From Hydrogenophaga sp. (GTDB lineage Bacteria; Pseudomonadota; Gammaproteobacteria; Burkholderiales; Burkholderiaceae_C): a stretch of 9,155 nt of DNA. Positions 6,612 through 9,155 of the stretch are shown piece after piece (the first letter of the stretch is position 1; the number at the start of each line of letters is the position of its first letter). Under the pieces are notes generated by a model. It worked only from the letters and a program-made list of their open reading frames with translations. It searched no databases and was not told where the DNA came from. Position numbers and translations under genes: made by a program. The DNA lies in assembly GCA_011390855.1 (NCBI GenBank), contig JAABRN010000491.1, positions 1-9,155 of the forward strand, given 5' to 3'.

Positions 6612-6632
6612 GCGGCTCATCAACTGAGCCGC
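6612..6632. other. Intergenic hairpin between 129-aa and DUF4258-like genes
   Basis: GCGGCTCA (6612-6619) and TGAGCCGC (6625-6632) form a perfect 8-bp GC-rich stem with a 5-base loop. No T-run follows on either strand, so it is at most a weak or Rho-assisted terminator. It lies within the 90-base gap between the two minus-strand genes and could instead stabilise or process the shared transcript, lowering expression of the downstream DUF4258-like gene relative to the upstream one. Confidence 0.45.
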
Positions 6633-6655
6633 CGAATGCACAAGTTCTGAGTTGG

Positions 6656-7045
6656 TCAGTGCGTGGACAAACTGACCACGCTCTGGGCTGTACGGATCAA
6701 GTCCCGAGTCTTGCCGTTGTCTTTGTGGCCGTTGGCCAATATGCGCGAGACGAGCTTTTTGAGAATCCCGACGATTTCTGCGCGCTGAACCGAGGTCTTC
6801 CGTTTGAAATCGGGGTGCATCGCATGGTTAACGTAAGCCTGCAGCTGACCGAGGTCATCCATTCGTGGTGTGGAGGACCAGGCAGTGGCTTGTTGAAGCG
6901 CACGACGGGTTGGGTTGGGGCTACAGCGGTTGGATACGCCGTACCGGGCCTGGTCGGCATATGAGCCCGTCAATGGGAGGTCGTCAGGGCAGAAATCCCT
7001 CGCTTGCCTTCTGGCCCGGTCCTTTTCCCAGTTCAATCCGCTCAT
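6656..7045 (-). CDS. Hypothetical protein (129 aa)
   Basis: I do not recognise a named family. The ATG at 7045 is preceded by TAGGAG with 7-base spacing, a strong ribosome binding site. Residues 1-20 (MSGLNWEKDRARRQ and following) are basic, a disordered-looking central part follows, and the C-terminal ~65 residues read as a compact helical domain (YVNHAMHPDFKRKTSVQRAE, then KKLVSRILANGHKDNGKTRD). That Lys/Arg-rich, well-ordered tail looks like a conserved nucleic-acid-binding or antitoxin-like unit. The gene is the first of the minus-strand run and lies 90 bases upstream of the DUF4258-like gene. It is divergent from the IS630-type gene at 7142, sharing a 96-base intergenic region with it. 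Confidence 0.65.
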   Translation of the reverse strand: MSGLNWEKDRARRQARDFCPDDLPLTGSYADQARYGVSNRCSPNPTRRALQQATAWSSTPRMDDLGQLQAYVNHAMHPDFKRKTSVQRAEIVGILKKLVSRILANGHKDNGKTRDLIRTAQSVVSLSTH

Positions 7046-7141
7046 GGATGGCTCCTAAAAAATGAGTTTCCTTACTAACTGGGTGGCAATTTGACGGACT
7101 TAGTTGTATAAGTTTTCTGTCTGCATTTCCGAAATTGACTC
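7046..7141. promoter_or_regulatory. Divergent intergenic region, probable promoters
   Basis: These 96 bases separate the divergent 129-aa and IS630-type genes, so any promoters for both must be here or within the genes. The stretch is AT-rich. On the plus strand TTGACG (7090s) resembles a -35 box, but no good -10 is found at 16-18 bases. On the minus strand TATACA resembles a -10 with only a poor -35. The IS630-type gene has no obvious Shine-Dalgarno. I could not define either promoter precisely, nor find a terminal inverted repeat. Confidence 0.3.
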
Positions 7142-8341
7142 ATGCACCAAGACGACAAGCTGATACTTTCCTTGTGGGCAAAGGGCAAGGGTGGGGCAAA
7201 CCAGCGCTTGGCCAGACGAGCCTGGACCATCTTGAAGGAGGGGACGGATCGGCCCCGTGATGGGTTGGGTCTTGGCTGGGCCAACGCTGCGGATGACAGT
7301 GAGTGGGTGAAGCGTTTTCATCGCATGGGGTTGGTCGGGTTGTTCGACTCGCCGCGGACCGGTAGACCTTTGGTGTACGAAAGTGATGTCAACGAGAAGC
7401 TGCATTACGTCAAGGAGTTGGCAGGAAGCAGCATGGCCACTGCGCCTGAGGCACGAAAGCTACTTCTGGGAGATTTGACCCGTCATCAAAAGGAGGCCCT
7501 GTGGAGAGCTCTCCGATCCCGAGGTGAAACTGCGCTGCGTTCGACCCATGGACAGGATCTAACTGTCAACGCTCCTGAGGGGCTGCACGCTTTGATTGCT
7601 GTTGTGCTCACTCCACGACTCAAATGGCTGGCGTTCATGCCCAAACCCAATGCTCATTTGAGTGACACGAAGGGGTCTTTGGTGGGAGTGACCAAAGTCA
7701 GGTCGAGCGTTCAAGTGATTGGTGGTGTTCGCTCCAATGCCGACTTGATACAAGCCCTTCACATGGACCTTTTGCCACCCAAACGGGTGTTGAAAGATGC
7801 AGATCTGTTTGACAAGCGGATGCAGCGTCGTGAAAAATATTTACTGCACAGGGCTACGTCACACCTGGTCGACTTGGCAACCCGATATCCTGGTCATATC
7901 GCGGTGCATCTGTTTGCTGACATGACGACTCCCGCAAACCTGATGAATGTCCTCTCAGCTTTCCGAGCCAACCAGCTCTGGCGACAGCAGCATCACAGCA
8001 AGCGTTCAGAAGGTCTTCTGAAGGATTTGAGGGTGGTGCCATTCGGCAGATCTTGGATCCATGATGCGCAAACAACACTAGCAACATATTTGGCAGATGC
8101 CCCAGAAAAGGACTTGTCCGGGTTGTTTGATGCGTTGACTCTGAAGCGAAGGGTGCCGTTCTGTTGGCTCAGGCAAGAAGATTCACATGAGCCTGCCCGT
8201 CCACGTCGCGCTGCCAGAAGAAGCGCAGAGCGCGAAACACCAACAAGCTGGGGTCAAGCGCATACAGATCGGCCAGGTGCCGGAAGGTCAGCGTCCGCGT
8301 CTTGCCCGAGCGCTTGCCCAGGCAATTGGCAGTCTGGATAG
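7142..8341 (+). CDS. IS630-type transposase relative, DDE motif not found, 3' end lost
   Basis: The N-terminal ~85 residues are the IS630/Tc1-type helix-turn-helix: LARRAWTIL, then VKRFHRMGLVGLFDSPRTGRP, the signature before the catalytic core. The core should carry a first Asp in a VDEKSQ-like segment and a second in HLILDN. At the matching places this protein reads LAFMPKPNAH and VHLFADMTT, so the catalytic set appears missing or shifted. PFCW at 339-342 matches the C-terminal PFxW of the family, giving near full length by ~8170. Beyond that the frame runs on for ~55 Arg/Ser-rich residues that are antisense of the BrxA-like gene. The natural end was therefore removed by a rearrangement. It is probably an inactive or repurposed transposase. 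The start is the first ATG after an in-frame TGA at 7136. Confidence 0.7.
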   Translation: MHQDDKLILSLWAKGKGGANQRLARRAWTILKEGTDRPRDGLGLGWANAADDSEWVKRFHRMGLVGLFDSPRTGRPLVYESDVNEKLHYVKELAGSSMATAPEARKLLLGDLTRHQKEALWRALRSRGETALRSTHGQDLTVNAPEGLHALIAVVLTPRLKWLAFMPKPNAHLSDTKGSLVGVTKVRSSVQVIGGVRSNADLIQALHMDLLPPKRVLKDADLFDKRMQRREKYLLHRATSHLVDLATRYPGHIAVHLFADMTTPANLMNVLSAFRANQLWRQQHHSKRSEGLLKDLRVVPFGRSWIHDAQTTLATYLADAPEKDLSGLFDALTLKRRVPFCWLRQEDSHEPARPRRAARRSAERETPTSWGQAHTDRPGAGRSASASCPSACPGNWQSG

Positions 8342-8538
8342 CTTCCAGGTAATCGGTCCTGGCCGCGTCGGTCACGTCCACAAAGGACAGCAGTGCGCGC
8401 AGCTCGGCCAGCATCATTGTCCGGGCGGTATGGACGCCGCCGCGCTCATAACTGAACCCGAGTCGCTCCAGCTTTTTGTTGTGTTTGTTCTCTAGGTTCA
8501 CGTTGAGGTCAGTCCTGGTATTCGGTCCGCATCGTCAT
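8169..8538 (-). pseudogene. BrxA (DUF1819)-like gene, frameshifted and 3'-truncated
   Basis: The main frame (8501-8169) shows RGGVHTARTMMLAELRALL, then NCLGKRSGKTRTLT, HLADLYALDPSL and FRALRFFW. That order (Gly-Gly start, N-x-L-x-x-R with Thr and Arg, then L-x-P-x-L-x-x-F) parallels BrxA, a DNA-binding protein of BREX phage defence. The link is by pattern and moderate in strength. Family members run to ~200 residues; here the frame ends just after GQAHVNLLA, where the sequence changes to the IS630-type gene. At the 5' side an ATG at 8538, three bases after the DprA-like stop, opens MTMRTEYQD and then hits TGA at 8511. Dropping one base (T8511) joins it to the main frame, suggesting a 1-base frameshift. 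A GTG at 8501 is the alternative start, without a clear ribosome binding site. Confidence 0.6.
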
Positions 8539-8541
8539 GGG

Positions 8542-9155
8542 TCACTCGAAGAGGGTGGACTGCTTGACGATGTAGCCCGCTGGCTTCTTCTGCTTCTCGA
8601 TCACGCCTTCGTCGACAAGACGCTGCAACCATGCCTTGGCCTGGGCGGTGGACACCTCCAGCGCAGCCGCAACCTCGGCGTCCTTCATCGGCGACTTCAA
8701 CAGCAGTTGAATCACGCCCCGGACCGCCGCGAACAGCGTGTCCGCTGGTGTTGAGGGCGCTGTCGCCATCGGGCTGGTTGCTTCGGGGGCGGCCTCAGGT
8801 GTCACTGCAGCCGATGGGGCGGGCTCTGGCGTCAGCTCAATCGGTTCGTCGAGGGGTACAGCGGCGGATGGCGGCACCGGCTCGCTCGGCGCGTCGATCA
8901 CGGGTTTTGTCTCAGGGGGCGTGGGGGGCAAGGGTGCAACGCCCGACGGTCCGTCTTCGGAAAACAGTGCAAGACCTGACTGCGGAGACGGCACCGGCGT
9001 TGGCGCAGCCACCTCGAACACAGCCTCGAACGCATCGGCGTCTTGCGGATTCGGCCAGGGGAGCGCTCCCTTGCTGCGTAGGGCGTCGAGCCCAGGCGAC
9101 GAACCTCCCGTGGATCGAACGTACACGGGCACGAACTTGAGCTTGTCCAACTGCT
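8542..9155 (-). CDS. DprA/Smf-like protein, C-terminal part (5' end outside window)
   Basis: The frame is open to the window edge (residue before the first Leu is Gln), so the N-terminus is missing. The visible start, [16 protein letters not shown] then [16 protein letters not shown], matches the end of the Rossmann-like DprA/Smf domain, where a strand like VFAVP is followed by Gly and a KGA segment. DprA proteins bind single-stranded DNA and load RecA in transformation; DprA-like members also occur in defence islands. Visible residues ~50-136 are an unusually long Pro/Ala/Glu-rich linker. Residues ~138-197 form a winged helix ([35 protein letters not shown]), as in the DprA C-terminal domain. 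It ends in TLFE, three bases before the BrxA-like ATG, so the two form an operon. Confidence 0.75.
   Translation of the reverse strand, partial: QLDKLKFVPVYVRSTGGSSPGLDALRSKGALPWPNPQDADAFEAVFEVAAPTPVPSPQSGLALFSEDGPSGVAPLPPTPPETKPVIDAPSEPVPPSAAVPLDEPIELTPEPAPSAAVTPEAAPEATSPMATAPSTPADTLFAAVRGVIQLLLKSPMKDAEVAAALEVSTAQAKAWLQRLVDEGVIEKQKKPAGYIVKQSTLFE

Noticed and set aside
1..9155. CRISPR array, tRNA or rRNA genes
   Set aside because: No regularly spaced 25-40-bp repeats and no tRNA cloverleaf or rRNA-like segment was seen on reading both strands.

Overview
The window looks like a mosaic accessory (defence/mobile) island of a proteobacterium. Codon choice, GC-rich genes on the right and the gene families suggest a betaproteobacterium of the Burkholderiales type, but nothing here fixes the taxon. 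Composition is patchy: the 60 bases from 1501, inside the zinc-finger gene, are 35% GC, while the 60 bases from 4801, inside the VIT/vWA gene, are 63% GC. That indicates blocks of different origin.

Layout. (1) Positions 1-260: the first ~30 codons of a + strand gene whose N-terminus resembles the winged-helix start of DNA methyltransferase/restriction proteins. Its reading frame runs into a cluster of ~20-bp repeats (164-258) that look like transposase-binding sites at a transposon end. (2) 375-2439: an AT-richer minus-strand operon of three unrecognised genes. These are a 358-aa multi-zinc-finger protein, a 92-aa helical protein and an 81-aa small protein, closed by a clear intrinsic terminator at 375-401. 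Positions 402-770 hold no convincing gene. (3) 2546-7045: a minus-strand run of five genes. It starts with a 129-aa unknown and a DUF4258-like protein. Next comes a MerR-type regulator followed by a VIT+vWA protein and an SGNH/GDSL-type protein whose GTG start overlaps the preceding stop (GTGA). (4) 7142-~8170, + strand: an IS630-type transposase relative in which I cannot find the DDE residues. (5) 8169-9155, minus strand: the C-terminal part of a DprA/Smf-like protein with a long Pro/Ala linker and a winged helix, then a BrxA (DUF1819)-like gene. The latter is frameshifted near its start and cut off exactly where the IS630-type gene also loses its end.

Reading it together: host or older-island defence genes lie at both edges (winged-helix methylase start on the left, DprA-like and BrxA-like on the right). 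Both inner genes have lost their 3' ends to the DNA between them. The inserted segment carries two cargo operons. The MerR/VIT-vWA/SGNH set looks like a self-contained regulated module. The zinc-finger/92-aa/81-aa operon is the best candidate here for an undescribed system, since none of its members is a standard enzyme and multiple C2H2 fingers are rare in bacteria. No tRNA, rRNA, CRISPR array or complete transposase was seen.
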